Shown here: in pieces, positions 1 to 7,349 of the stretch
Position numbering within the stretch: position 1 is the stretch's first letter
Layout: each line of letters begins with the position of its first letter
NCBI RefSeq assembly: GCF_052068095.1
Contig: NZ_JBQHDG010000003.1
Location: 62,001-126,000, forward strand
Reading direction: 5' to 3'
DNA length: 64,000 nt
DNA from: Phytohabitans sp052068095
Lineage (GTDB): Bacteria; Actinomycetota; Actinomycetes; Mycobacteriales; Micromonosporaceae
Notes under the pieces: model-generated
What the model was told of the DNA's origin: nothing
The model's database searches: none
Seen by the model: the letters and a program-made list of their open reading frames with translations, nothing else
Translations under genes and position numbers: made by a program

Positions 1-1
1 C

Positions 2-484
2 CACCTGGCCGACGTGGCGCTCGACCGCCTGGGCCGCCGCGGCCGCAAGGGCGCGATCGACACCTTCGACGGCGACGGCTACCTGGCGCTGCTCCGCCGC
101 CTGCGCACCGACCGCCGGCGCACGGTGTGGGCGCCCGGATTCGCCCGCGACCTGGAGCAGCCGATCGCCGGCAGCATCGGCGTCGACCCGGAGGCGCGGA
201 TCGTCGTGACCGAGGGCAACTACCTGCTCGCCGACGTCGAGCCGTGGCCTTCGGTGCGCGCGGAGCTGACCGAGACGTGGTACGTCGAGCTGGACGAGCC
301 GATCCGCCGGTCGCGCTTGGTCGCCCGGCACATCGAGTTCGGCAAGTCGCCCGAGGAGGCCGCCCGCTGGGTCTCCATAGTGGACGACCCCAACGCCAGG
401 CTCATCGCCGCCTCCCGCTCCGCCGCCGACCTGGTGGTCGACATGTCCCTACTGGAGCTCCGCCCGGGGCGGGTTGGGCGCTGA
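2..484 (+). CDS. Nucleoside/nucleotide kinase family protein (5' end cut by window)
   Basis: The frame is open from the window edge, so the N-terminus with the P-loop is missing and about 160 C-terminal residues are visible. The visible part resembles the uridine kinase/phosphoribulokinase-like kinases of actinobacteria, which phosphorylate a small sugar or nucleoside with ATP in the cytosol. Supporting motifs are TFDGDGYLALLRRL, the strand VVTEGNYLLAD, and the lid-like region RSRLVARHIEFGKSPEEA, followed by WVSIVDDPNARLI. The gene stops at a TGA and is followed by about 0.9 kb of repeat-rich noncoding DNA. The substrate cannot be inferred from this fragment. Confidence is good for the family and low for the reaction. 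Confidence 0.75.
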   Translation, partial: HLADVALDRLGRRGRKGAIDTFDGDGYLALLRRLRTDRRRTVWAPGFARDLEQPIAGSIGVDPEARIVVTEGNYLLADVEPWPSVRAELTETWYVELDEPIRRSRLVARHIEFGKSPEEAARWVSIVDDPNARLIAASRSAADLVVDMSLLELRPGRVGR

Positions 485-578
485 GTCGCGGGCAGGCGTC
501 GACCACTACCTCCGCTATCTTGACGCAGCATGACCAGCCCGGGTCGGGGCTTCGAGATCTAGAGACCTTTCGGGGTCG

Positions 579-729
579 CCGCTCGTCGTGCGTTGCTTCG
601 AGGCAGATTTGCCCGCGTCCGTGTCAGTGGCGGACCGTATGCTCCCGCGGGCACCGCTCCCGGCCGGCGGCTCGCAGCGCTCGCCGAAATCCCCGGCCGT
701 CCACTGCCAGCTCCGCGAGACAAGCCCCG
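579..729 (+). repeat. Dispersed intergenic repeat module A, copy 1
   Basis: About 130-150 bp. It begins near CGTCGTGCGTTGCTTCGAGG, passes GCAGATTTGCCCGCGTCCG and CCGGCCGGCGGCTCGC, and ends near GCGAGACAAGCCCCG. Other copies, direct or inverted, lie at 1174-1320, 7220-7344, 10335-10448, 13631-13749, 16918-17042, 42793-42868, 52885-53011 and 53226-53299. All are between genes. Confidence 0.8.
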
Positions 730-796
730 CCGGGGTCTTCGCGGGGCCTACCTGCGCCATCCTGACGCAGCGTCACCAGCTCATGGGTCGAGACTT

Positions 797-849
797 CGAG
801 ATCTAGGAGGCTTAGGGTTGAAATAGCGCCCTAAGCCTCCTAGATCTCG
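797..849. repeat. 53-bp hairpin module, copy 1 (21-bp perfect stem)
   Basis: The left arm (797-817) starts CGAGATCTAGGAGG and the right arm (829-849) ends CCTCCTAGATCTCG. The arms are perfectly complementary over 21 bp around an 11-nt loop (818-828). A second copy with the same 21-11-21 geometry but changed stem bases lies at 10705-10757. Confidence 0.85.
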
Positions 850-938
850 GATCTCGCGCCGCTCACACCCGTCGTGGCGGTTACCCGCGGCGACGACAAC
901 CCCCGTTGCTTTCCCGGATCGCCGACCGGAACATACAT

Positions 939-947
939 TGTGGACAA
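939..947 (-). promoter_or_regulatory. DnaA-box-like nonamer in repeat DNA
   Basis: TGTGGACAA is the reverse complement of TTGTCCACA, the actinobacterial consensus DnaA box. It sits in repeat-derived sequence, and a related repeat copy carries the same nonamer at 10608-10616. Binding is not shown. Confidence 0.35.
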
Positions 948-1021
948 ACGTCGACCACCGCCTGGCGCGAGCTCCGTCACCCGCACCCTTTTTCCTGCCG
1001 GCCGGTTGCGCGCTGGGGTGA

Positions 1022-1096
1022 GCGCGACCAACGGCGGACGGGTGAGGCCGCGGGAGCAGCGGTCTGGACCACGACGGACGTCGCGGTAGCTCAAAT
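1022..1096 (+). repeat. Dispersed repeat module B, copy 1
   Basis: About 75 bp with the segments GCGGACGGGTGAGGCCGCGG, GACCACGACGGACGTCGCGG and TAGCTCAAATC. A nearly full copy lies at 42883-42957. Partial copies lie at 10456-10502, 10530-10566 (inverted), 10909-10953, 6769-6800 (inverted) and 13590-13622 (inverted). Confidence 0.75.
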
Positions 1097-1173
1097 CTCT
1101 TTCCAAATAACGGATTCAGTGGGCATAGCCACCCCGAATCTGAATCTCGAAGCTGGTCGCCGGAGCGGGGCCG

Positions 1174-1320
1174 CGGGGCTTGTCTCGCGGAGTCGGCAGT
1201 GGACGGCCGGGGTTTCGGCGAGCGCCGCGAGCCGCCGGCCGGGAGCGGTGCCCGCGGGAGCAAACGGTCCGCGGCTGACGCGGACGTGGGAAATCTGCCT
1301 CGAAGTGACGTCACGACGGA
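1174..1320 (-). repeat. Module A, copy 2 (inverted relative to copy 1)
   Basis: Its reverse complement matches 579-729 over about 130 bp with few differences, for example CTCCCGCGGGCACCGCTCCC in both. Copies 1 and 2 therefore form inverted ends around 730-1173. Confidence 0.8.
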
Positions 1321-1401
1321 CGGCGGCCGCGACGTCGAAAGGGTCTCTGGACGACCTGGTCGAAGATCCTCGGCCGGCGCGTGACCGCCGTGCGGCGCGG
1401 G

Positions 1402-1980
1402 TCAGCGGGGGAGTGGGGCCAGGCCGTCGTAGACGATGGCGAGCACGCGGGCGCGCACCTCGTCGTCGAGGGCGGCGTGCGCGGCGGCGCGCGAGGTGCC
1501 GACCAGCAGTGCGTACACCTCGGGGAGCTCGACGTCGTCGCGGACCGCGCCGGCTCGCTGGGCGCGGTCGAGCAGGGCGCCGACCGCGCGGCGCAGGCCC
1601 TGTGCGGCTTCGGACACCGACCCACGGTCGCCAGCGGCGTCCAGTAGGGCGTCGCCGATGGCGATCTTCGTGGCGGCGTCGGTCACCAGGTCGCCGAAGA
1701 AGTCGAAGAACGCGCGGCCCGGGTCGCCGGCGTCGAGCAGCGCGTCGGCCCGCTGGCGCAGGCGGGTGAACCGGCGCACGAGCACCGCCTCGAGCAGTGC
1801 CGCCTTGGTCGGGAAGTGGCGGAAGACGGTGGCGATGCCGACGCCGGCCAGCCGGGCGACCTCCTCCGTCGAGGCGGTCTCGCCGCCGGCGCCGAAGACG
1901 TCCTCGGCCACGTCGAGGATGCGGGTGCGGTTGACCTGGGCGTCGGCGCGCGGCGCCCGCCGTCGTGCCGGAACGTCCAA
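1402..1980 (-). CDS. TetR/AcrR family transcriptional regulator
   Basis: A 192-residue one-domain repressor of usual family length. The N-terminal helix-turn-helix is visible at about residues 15-65 (ILDVAEDVFG, then TSTEEVARLAGVGIATVFRH, then FPTKAALLEAV), followed by a helical ligand-binding domain. The chosen start is a TTG with GGAGGCGGGC just upstream. The gene is transcribed away from the NTF2-like gene at 2070, and a palindromic region between them (2000-2039) is a likely operator for both. It probably represses itself and its neighbour until a small molecule binds. The ligand is unknown. Confidence 0.88.
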   Translation of the reverse strand: MDVPARRRAPRADAQVNRTRILDVAEDVFGAGGETASTEEVARLAGVGIATVFRHFPTKAALLEAVLVRRFTRLRQRADALLDAGDPGRAFFDFFGDLVTDAATKIAIGDALLDAAGDRGSVSEAAQGLRRAVGALLDRAQRAGAVRDDVELPEVYALLVGTSRAAAHAALDDEVRARVLAIVYDGLAPLPR

Positions 1981-1992
1981 TGCCCGCCTCCG

Positions 1993-2039
1993 TTGACTAC
2001 CGAAGTCTGCACTCCGTATAGTCGGAGTATCGACTTCGG
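1993..2039 (+). promoter_or_regulatory. Divergent promoter/operator with nested palindromes
   Basis: CCGAAGTC (2000-2007) pairs with GACTTCGG (2032-2039), and inside them ACTCCG (2011-2016) pairs with CGGAGT (2023-2028). A rightward promoter is superimposed: TTGACT (1993-1998), an 18-nt spacer, then TATAGT (2017-2022). The layout suits binding by the adjacent TetR protein, which is an inference from position. Confidence 0.55.
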
Positions 2040-2069
2040 ATAACTGTCGCGTCCACCTGCGAGGTTCTC

Positions 2070-2498
2070 ATGACCAGCGATCTCAGTCCGCGTGAGGTGT
2101 TCCTCCGGCTCGTGCACGGTGTGTGTGAGGGGCGGTGGGCGGAGCTGCCCGATCTTTACGCCGAGCGCACCCACGTCACGCATCCCTTCCATCCGCTCGG
2201 TGCGCCGGCGCTGCGTGACCGCGAGGAGATCCGGGCGCACTTCGCCGCGGCTGGCTCCTCCGGGGTGTCGTTCGACCGCCGGCCGGCCAACATCACGATC
2301 CACGAGACGGCCGACCCGGAGGTGATCGTGGCCGAGTTCGAGTATCGGGGGGCGGTGGGCGTGCCGTGCGTGTTCGTCCTGCGCGTTCGTGACGGGGAGA
2401 TCGTCGAGTCGCGCGACTACATCCACCATCTGGCGAGCGCCCGCGCCCGCGGCCAGCTCGCGCCCCTCCTCGCCACTCTCGCCTCCACACCGGCCTGA
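2070..2498 (+). CDS. SnoaL/NTF2-like domain protein
   Basis: A 142-residue protein with the alpha+beta cone fold sequence pattern of the nuclear transport factor 2 superfamily. It starts with a helix (REVFLRLVHGVCEGRWAEL), then DLYAERTHVTHPF, and has the late strands EVIVAEFEYRG and VFVLRVRDGEIVESRDYIHH. Family members bind small hydrophobic ligands, as isomerases, hydrolases or binding proteins. No catalytic assignment can be made here. The ATG start lies just after a divergent promoter shared with the TetR gene, so its expression is probably controlled by that repressor. Confidence 0.75.
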   Translation: MTSDLSPREVFLRLVHGVCEGRWAELPDLYAERTHVTHPFHPLGAPALRDREEIRAHFAAAGSSGVSFDRRPANITIHETADPEVIVAEFEYRGAVGVPCVFVLRVRDGEIVESRDYIHHLASARARGQLAPLLATLASTPA

Positions 2499-2500
2499 CG

Positions 2501-2600
2501 ACCATGGCGGCGGCCTGACCGGCCGTGGCGGCGGCCCGACGGCCGTGGCGGCGGCCCGACGGCCGTGGCGGCGGCCCGACGGCCGTGGCGGCGGCCCGAC
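2501..2600 (+). repeat. Tandem 20-bp repeat, four perfect units plus one degenerate
   Basis: The unit GGCCGTGGCGGCGGCCCGAC is repeated exactly at 2521, 2541, 2561 and 2581. A degenerate unit lies at 2501-2520. The array begins straight after the NTF2-like stop codon. The period is not a multiple of three and no gene covers it. No spacers are present, so it is not a CRISPR array. Confidence 0.9.
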
Positions 2601-2792
2601 GGAGAGGCGGCCGTCCTGGTGGCCGCCGCGCCCACGGCGCCCGCGGTGGCCGGCCCGCCGCCGGCGCCCACCTGAACACCGCGACCCGCACCGTCGAGGC
2701 CGGCCCGGGACGGCACGCTGACCGCGTCCGTGGCGCTGGTGGAGAAGGGATGGGCGGGAGTGCCGTGGGCATGCAGCACCCCCGCACCTCGT

Positions 2793-3872
2793 TCAGGCGG
2801 CGAAGTTTTCCGTGTGCATCTCGACCAGCATCGCTCGGCCCTTGATGTTGGAGATCAGCTCCGGGCCGGCCACCCCGTCGACGCCGGGGAGCTGGCCGGC
2901 GCCGCCCTCCGGGCCGAGCGGCACCCCGATCATCGGCGGGTTGACCTGGTAACGGCCCAGCTCGCCGTCCCCGGTGATCAGCACCTTGAGGTTGGCGGCC
3001 AGGAAGTCGGCCTGGATGCCGGCCAGGCCCGCCATGTTGCGCTCGGCGTCGGAGATGTCGCCGACCGCGAAGACCCGCTCCTGGCCGTGTACCCGCAGCT
3101 GGTCGTCGACCCGCAGGTAGCCGGCCTCGTCGCGGGCCTCGGCGAGCGTGCCGCGCAGGTACCCGGTGGCAGGCACGACGCCGAAGCAGCGGAACCAGAT
3201 GTCGGCAGCCAGCTCCTCGCCATCCTCGGTCGTCACCGAGACGGCGGCGGACGTCGCCGGCTCGGCCGGCGGCAGGGCGCGCAGCGGGCTGCCGAGCACC
3301 AGCTCCACACCGAGCTTGTCGAGTTGGCGGCGCAGCTCTTCGCGCAGCTCCTGGTCGAACGGCCCGGGCAGCACGTCCGCCGCGCGGTCCGCGACGGTCA
3401 CCCGCTTGTCCGGGAACGTGCTCTTGATCTCGCCTGCCAGCTCCAGCCCGGCTGGACCGGCGCCGACGACGAGCACCCGCCCGGCGCCGCGCAGCGCCTC
3501 GTGGCTCGTCCGCATGCCGGCCCGCGCGGTGGCCGAGTCCGCGTCGCCCCACTTGGCCGGGGACGGGTAGTACGAGCCGGTGGCCAGGACCAGGTAGTCG
3601 GGTTCGAGTCGGGTGCCGGAGGCGAGGGTGACCCGGCGCCCGTCGACCTCGACGGCCCGGTCGCGCAGGAAGCGGCCGTGGCGCAGGAGCCGGTCGTACG
3701 GGAAGAAGATGCGGTCCAGCCACTCCGGCTCGACCAGCGCGCGCCAGGACGCGACGTTGTGCAGGAACGCGTCGGACGGGTCGACGAGCGTCACGTCAGC
3801 GACCTCGTCGAGGGCCTTGGCGACCTTGTAGCCGCCGTACCCGCCGCCGATGACAACCACGCTGGGGCTCAT
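2793..3872 (-). CDS. NAD(P)H/FAD-dependent oxidoreductase (NDH-2/AIFM2-like)
   Basis: A 359-residue flavoprotein of the pyridine nucleotide-disulfide oxidoreductase class without a redox disulfide. The FAD-binding dinucleotide fold is at the N-terminus (VVVIGGGYGGYKVAKAL). An NAD(P)H-binding fold follows in the middle (RVLVVGAGPAGLELAGEIKS), and the C-terminal FAD motif reads VFAVGDISD. Related proteins pass electrons from NAD(P)H to quinones. I chose the second in-frame ATG because GGAGTCCCA precedes it directly; an ATG six codons upstream is possible. It is divergent from the HxlR regulator at 3961, which is its likely controller. Confidence 0.85.
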   Translation of the reverse strand: MSPSVVVIGGGYGGYKVAKALDEVADVTLVDPSDAFLHNVASWRALVEPEWLDRIFFPYDRLLRHGRFLRDRAVEVDGRRVTLASGTRLEPDYLVLATGSYYPSPAKWGDADSATARAGMRTSHEALRGAGRVLVVGAGPAGLELAGEIKSTFPDKRVTVADRAADVLPGPFDQELREELRRQLDKLGVELVLGSPLRALPPAEPATSAAVSVTTEDGEELAADIWFRCFGVVPATGYLRGTLAEARDEAGYLRVDDQLRVHGQERVFAVGDISDAERNMAGLAGIQADFLAANLKVLITGDGELGRYQVNPPMIGVPLGPEGGAGQLPGVDGVAGPELISNIKGRAMLVEMHTENFAA

Positions 3873-3948
3873 TGGGACTCCACTCGTCATCTCGGTGCTA
3901 CACCGGTTGGCATAGCTGCTTCGAAAAAGCTAGCACCAGCGAAGTGGC

Positions 3949-3954
3949 TAGTAT
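3949..3954 (+). promoter_or_regulatory. -10 box of a leaderless gene (HxlR)
   Basis: TAGTAT is followed by 6 nt and then the GTG start at 3961, so transcription would begin at or next to the start codon. No ribosome-binding site is present. Confidence 0.55.
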
Positions 3955-3960
3955 GGGCGG

Positions 3961-4320
3961 GTGGCAGTGAGATCCGCGCAACACGTCGACATCGCCGCCT
4001 GCGAGCGCGGCGACGCGGCGCTGGCCCGCGCCTTCACGCTGCTCGGCAAGCGCTGGACCGGCGTGGTGCTCGGCAGCCTCCGCCCCGGCCCGGCCGGCTT
4101 TCGCGAGCTGGCCCGCGCGATCGACGGGGTAAGCGACTCGGTGCTCTCCGACCGGCTCGCCGAGCTGACCGACAGCGGCCTGATCTCGCGCACGGTCGAC
4201 CCGGGCCCGCCGGTGACGGTCTCCTACGCGCTCACCGCGCGCGGCGAGGCGCTCATGCCGGCCCTGCACCAGCTGGCCGAGTGGGCGGAGGAGCATCTGC
4301 CGCCGCCAGATAGCGCGTAG
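3961..4320 (+). CDS. HxlR family winged-helix transcriptional regulator
   Basis: A 119-residue regulator with the typical MarR-like winged helix of the HxlR (DUF24) family. Visible elements are LLGKRWTGVVLGSLRPGPAG, FRELARAIDGVSDSVLSDRL and the wing TVSYALTARGEALMPALHQL. A single cysteine at residue 14 sits where redox- or aldehyde-sensing members carry theirs. It is divergent from the FAD oxidoreductase, which such regulators commonly control. The GTG start follows a -10 box with only 6 nt between. Its 3' end overlaps the convergent WYL gene by 68 bp. Confidence 0.9.
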   Translation: MAVRSAQHVDIAACERGDAALARAFTLLGKRWTGVVLGSLRPGPAGFRELARAIDGVSDSVLSDRLAELTDSGLISRTVDPGPPVTVSYALTARGEALMPALHQLAEWAEEHLPPPDSA

Positions 4321-5245
4321 CCAGGTCACGCAGCACGTCGCGCAGCTCGGGCGGGTCGAGCACGGTGAAGCCGACGTCGAGCTTGGTCAGGTAGATCACG
4401 AGGTCGCGCAGCGAGTCGGTGCCGGTCTCCAGCACGCAGGCGCCGTCGCCGTCCGGGGTGAGCATGCCGCCGCCCGGCTCGATCCGCTCGTTCATCGTGG
4501 CGAGGGGCGCGTGTAGCCGGATCCGCGCCTGGTGCCGCCACGCCCGCGCGCCCACGCCGCGCAGCACGTGCGCGGCCGCGTCGCCGCCCGGCGGCTCGCG
4601 CGGGGCGAACCGCGGACCGGCCGGCGGCAGCGGCTGGATGCGGTCCGCGCGAAACGTCCGCCAGTCGTCGCGATCGAGGTCCCAGGCCAGCAGGTACCAC
4701 CGGCGGCCGGTGTAGACGAGGCGGTGTGGCTCGACCTCGCGCACGGAGCCGGTACCCCCTCGGTCGGCGTAGTCGAAGCGGAGCCGCAGCTGGTCGCGGA
4801 CCGCGCCCGCGACGGCGGTCAGCACCTCGGCGTCGACGGTCGGCCCGCCGCCGGCGGCCGACACCGTCGCGGCGCGCAACGCGTCGATCCGGCCGCGGAG
4901 GCGGGGTGGCAGCGTCTGCTCCAGCTTGGTGAGCGCGCTCAGCGACGTGTCCTCGATGCCGGTGACCGAGCCGGCGGCGGCGGCGCGCAGGCCGACCGCG
5001 ACGGCCACCGCCTCGTCGTCGTCGAGCACCAGCGGCGGCAGCGCGCGGCCGGCGCCGAGCCGGTAACCGCCGGCCGTGCCGGTGCTCGAGTCGATCCGGT
5101 ATCCGAGGATGCGCAGCCGCTCGACGTCGTTGCGGACGGTGCGGGTGGTGACGCCGAGCCGCTCCGCGAGGTCGGCGCCGGACCAGTCGCGGCGGGACTG
5201 GAGCAGTCCCATGAGGCGCAGCAGGCGTACCGAGGTTTCCAGCAT
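4253..5245 (-). CDS. WYL-domain transcriptional regulator (HTH_11/YafY type)
   Basis: A 330-residue regulator with an N-terminal DeoR-like winged helix (RLLRLMGLLQSRRDWSGADL, then LGVTTRTVRNDVERLRILGY) and a ligand-sensing WYL domain around residues 135-220 (RLVYTGRRWYLLAWD, then FRADRIQPL). WYL domains bind small ligands or nucleic acid and often act on stress or DNA-damage genes. The ATG shares one base with the TGA of the YdeI-family gene (TGATG), so the two are translationally coupled in an operon of VOC, YdeI and WYL. The last 68 bp overlap the opposite-strand HxlR gene. Confidence 0.88.
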   Translation of the reverse strand: MLETSVRLLRLMGLLQSRRDWSGADLAERLGVTTRTVRNDVERLRILGYRIDSSTGTAGGYRLGAGRALPPLVLDDDEAVAVAVGLRAAAAGSVTGIEDTSLSALTKLEQTLPPRLRGRIDALRAATVSAAGGGPTVDAEVLTAVAGAVRDQLRLRFDYADRGGTGSVREVEPHRLVYTGRRWYLLAWDLDRDDWRTFRADRIQPLPPAGPRFAPREPPGGDAAAHVLRGVGARAWRHQARIRLHAPLATMNERIEPGGGMLTPDGDGACVLETGTDSLRDLVIYLTKLDVGFTVLDPPELRDVLRDLATRYLAAADAPPPTRPAGAGPA

Positions 5246-5784
5246 CAGCCCTTGAGCCGCTCGACGGTCCGGGCCACGTTTTTCGCCCGGCCCTCCGGGG
5301 TGCGGGTCTTGAGGAGCTGAAGGATGATCCAGTACCGGTCGGAGCGGCTGAGGCGCGCGAAGGCGGCCGCCGCCACCGGGTCGCCGGCCAGCGCGGCGGC
5401 GAGGTCGGGCGGGATCTCGGCGGTGCGCTGCGACTCGTACGCCGCCTCCCACCGCCCGTCGGCCTTGGCCTTCTCCACCTCGGCGATGCCCGGTGGGCGC
5501 ATCCGGCCGGCGGCGGTGAGCGCGGCGACCTTGGCGACGTTTACCTGGGACCAGGAGCTGCGCGGGCGGCGCGGGCAGTATCGCTGGAGGAACGACACCT
5601 CGTCGAGCGAGCGGCGCTGCCCGTCGATCCAGCCGTAGCAGAGGGCGACGTCGAGCGCGTCCGCGATGGCGATCAGCGGGAGCCCTTTCCCCTTCTTGCC
5701 GATGCGCAGCCAGGCCTCGGTGCTCGTCGCGTGCTGATCGGCGAGCCACGCCTCCCAGGCGGCGGCGTCAGGAAACTCGTGCAT
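5245..5784 (-). CDS. YdeI/OmpD-associated family protein
   Basis: A 179-residue soluble protein of the YdeI family. Recognisable segments are AWEAWLADQHATSTEAWLRI, the KKGKG motif, DVALCYGWIDGQRRSLDE, FLQRYCPRRPRSSWS, and the C-terminal FARLSRSDRYWIILQLLKTR. The biochemical role is unclear; some members are linked to antimicrobial peptide or bacteriocin resistance. It overlaps the VOC gene by 17 bp at its start and the WYL regulator by one base at its end, so the three are one transcription unit. Confidence 0.8.
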   Translation of the reverse strand: MHEFPDAAAWEAWLADQHATSTEAWLRIGKKGKGLPLIAIADALDVALCYGWIDGQRRSLDEVSFLQRYCPRRPRSSWSQVNVAKVAALTAAGRMRPPGIAEVEKAKADGRWEAAYESQRTAEIPPDLAAALAGDPVAAAAFARLSRSDRYWIILQLLKTRTPEGRAKNVARTVERLKG

Positions 5785-6172
5785 CGTGCACGTCGACGTA
5801 GTGGGGGTTGTACATGACGCCGAGCACGTTGCCGAACGGGTCGACGACCGACCCGGTGACGAAGCCGCTGTCGCCGCGCGGCGTGATCGGCTCGAACTCC
5901 CTCGCGCCGAGCGCGATCAGCCGCTCGACGGTGGCCGCGAGGTCGTCGACGTGCCAGTACATGATCGCGCCGCCGGGCTCGCCGGTGACTCCGGCCGGGG
6001 CGTAGCGCCGGTCGATGATCCCGAGCTCGGCCTGGTGGTCGCCGAGCCGGAACTCGACATATCCGGGCCGGTTGAAGTACGGGGCGACGCCGAGGAACTC
6101 GGTGTACCAGGTCGCCGCGGCGGCGAGGTCGTCGGCCCAGAAGTTGAGGGTGGCAAATCCGCGAAGGCTCAT
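5768..6172 (-). CDS. VOC (glyoxalase/bleomycin-resistance) family protein
   Basis: A 134-residue single vicinal-oxygen-chelate module. It opens with FATLNFWADDLAAAATWYTE, then FLGVAPYFNRPGYVEFRLG, and closes with SVVDPFGNVLGVMYNPHYVD. Members use a divalent metal for glyoxalase, isomerase or dioxygenase chemistry, or bind drugs, and the substrate is not predictable here. I chose the ATG at 6172 because TAGCGT (6185-6180 on the minus strand) lies 7 nt upstream, which suggests a leaderless mRNA. It is the first gene of the VOC-YdeI-WYL operon and is divergent from the DsbA-like gene. Confidence 0.85.
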   Translation of the reverse strand: MSLRGFATLNFWADDLAAAATWYTEFLGVAPYFNRPGYVEFRLGDHQAELGIIDRRYAPAGVTGEPGGAIMYWHVDDLAATVERLIALGAREFEPITPRGDSGFVTGSVVDPFGNVLGVMYNPHYVDVHDARVS

Positions 6173-6227
6173 GACGCTCACGCTATCGGCCCTTGCGGAA
6201 CCTCCAGTTCCTCAAGGCGGAAAAGAT

Positions 6228-6233
6228 TAGGCT
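6228..6233 (+). promoter_or_regulatory. -10 box of a leaderless gene (DsbA-like)
   Basis: TAGGCT is followed by 6 nt and then the GTG start at 6240. The VOC gene on the other strand has TAGCGT at 6185-6180, 7 nt before its ATG, so two apparently leaderless promoters diverge here. Confidence 0.5.
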
Positions 6234-6239
6234 GGCGGC

Positions 6240-6734
6240 GTGACAGTCGATCTCGACCGGCACGTGTACGGCGCGGCCGAAGCGCCCACGACAATCATCG
6301 AGTACGGCGACTTCGAGTGCCCGTACTGCGGCGCGGCCAAGCCCGTCCTCCGCAAGCTGATCGACGGCTCGGGCGGCGCGGCGCGGCTGGTCTACCGGCA
6401 CTTCCCGGTGTTCACCAAGCACCCGTTCGCGCTCACGGCGGCGCTGGCCGCGGAAGCCTCCGGCGACAAGTTCTGGCCGATGCACGACCTGCTCTTCGCC
6501 CACCAGGACCGGCTCACCGACGCCGACCTGGCGGTGTACGCGAAGACGGCCGGCGTCGAGGGCGAGGTGACCGGCGACGCGGCCCAGGCGCACCGCGAGG
6601 CGGTGGAGGCCGACTACAACGCCGGCATCGAGGCCGGCGTGCGCGGCACACCCACCCTCTTCGTCAACGGTCGGCTGTACCAGGGCCGGGTGGAGCTCAA
6701 CGCCCTGCGCAGCGCGCTCGGCCTCCACCGTTAG
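6240..6734 (+). CDS. DsbA family thiol-disulfide oxidoreductase
   Basis: A 164-residue DsbA-fold protein. The active-site dithiol CPYC is at residues 27-30 within IEYGDFECPYCGAAKPVLRK, and the cis-proline loop reads GVRGTPTLFVNG near the C-terminus. There is no signal peptide or membrane anchor, so it appears cytoplasmic, unlike classical exported DsbA. In many actinobacteria a similar domain is fused to, or encoded near, NhaA. Here nhaA lies about 600 bp downstream in convergent orientation. The GTG start is positioned as for a leaderless transcript. Confidence 0.88.
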   Translation: MTVDLDRHVYGAAEAPTTIIEYGDFECPYCGAAKPVLRKLIDGSGGAARLVYRHFPVFTKHPFALTAALAAEASGDKFWPMHDLLFAHQDRLTDADLAVYAKTAGVEGEVTGDAAQAHREAVEADYNAGIEAGVRGTPTLFVNGRLYQGRVELNALRSALGLHR

Positions 6735-6768
6735 TGCGGTGGCCACGACGTCCGCGTGATCCAGCCCT

Positions 6769-6960
6769 ACCTCTGGTCCGCTGATCCCGCGGCTCACTCT
6801 CGGGTTATGCCTGGTGCCGACCAGGCGGCGGAAGATCGAAGCGGGGACTTCGTCGCGGTGAGTAACCGCCGCCGCCGTGCACGCGGCTCGAAGTTTCTTA
6901 CCCGAGCCCGCTGACGCCGCGTCACAGACGGTGGCCGGCGAGGCCGGCCCACCCTGTGCG
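6769..6960 (+). repeat. Dispersed repeat module C, copy without hairpin
   Basis: It shares the blocks CGTCGCGGTGAGTAACCGCC and GAGCCCGCTGACGC and the stretch around CACAGACGGTGGCCGG with 10530-10830. At about 6890-6893 the hairpin module found in the other copy is missing, so this reads as an empty site. Confidence 0.75.
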
Positions 6961-7029
6961 GGCAGGAGATCCATCATGGCCGTGATCGTCGGCCCACTCC
7001 CTTTCCACCGGTTGGCGATGCGGCGTCTT

Positions 7030-7090
7030 GATCGTTCGCCCGAAAACGACACGACACGCCGGGAAGAGTGCGGGTAATGGGCGAACGATC
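7030..7090. repeat. GATC-ended inverted repeat
   Basis: GATCGTTCGCCC (7030-7041) pairs with GGGCGAACGATC (7079-7090) across 37 nt. Another element, at 16719-16779, starts the same way (GATCGTTAGCCCGAAA). It could act as a terminator-like hairpin or be a small mobile palindrome. Confidence 0.65.
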
Positions 7091-7219
7091 ATCAGCGTTA
7101 GGTGCTGATTGTCGCGGCCGTCTGGGACGGCGCCCCGCGGCGTCGACCTGCTTCAGCCCGTGGGTCGATGGCCGTCGGGACGGCACGGGCGAGGCGCGCG
7201 AGTCGCCTGCCGGGGGTTT

Positions 7220-7344
7220 GGGCTTGGTGCGCGGAGCCGGCAGCGGAGGTCGGGGATCTCGCCGCCGGCCGGAGCGTGCGGCCCGTGGGAGCGTGCGGCC
7301 CGTGGGAGCGGACGGCCCCGCGGGTGACGCGGACCGGGGCAAAA
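7220..7344 (-). repeat. Module A, copy 3 (inverted)
   Basis: The reverse complement carries GGTCCGCGTCACCCGCGG and the GGCTCCGCGCACCAAGCC end typical of the family. A 16-bp block GGAGCGTGCGGCCCGT is duplicated inside it. It abuts the 3' end of nhaA. Confidence 0.65.
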
Positions 7345-7349
7345 GGGTC

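Larger units (their letters stand above)
485..1401. other. Noncoding gap filled with dispersed repeat modules
   Basis: This gap of about 0.9 kb has no convincing gene. It holds two inverted copies of repeat module A near its ends (579-729 and 1174-1320), a 53-bp hairpin module (797-849), a partial hairpin-like half at about 549-562, a TGTGGACAA box (939-947) and a module B copy (1022-1096). Open frames here are fragments of the repeats and do not share a conserved frame with other copies. Confidence 0.75.
6735..7349. other. Noncoding gap with repeat modules between dsbA-like gene and nhaA
   Basis: No supportable gene. Positions 6769-6960 match 10530-10830 (module C) but lack the 53-bp hairpin present there. 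A GATC-ended inverted repeat lies at 7030-7090, and an inverted module A copy ends just before the nhaA stop codon (7220-7344). Confidence 0.7.

Noticed and set aside
1311..1401. A separate small gene before the TetR gene
   Set aside because: The open frames are shadows of the TetR gene and repeat module A, with no start signal.
2501..2600. CRISPR-like repeat array
   Set aside because: The units are directly adjacent without spacers, and no cas genes are present.
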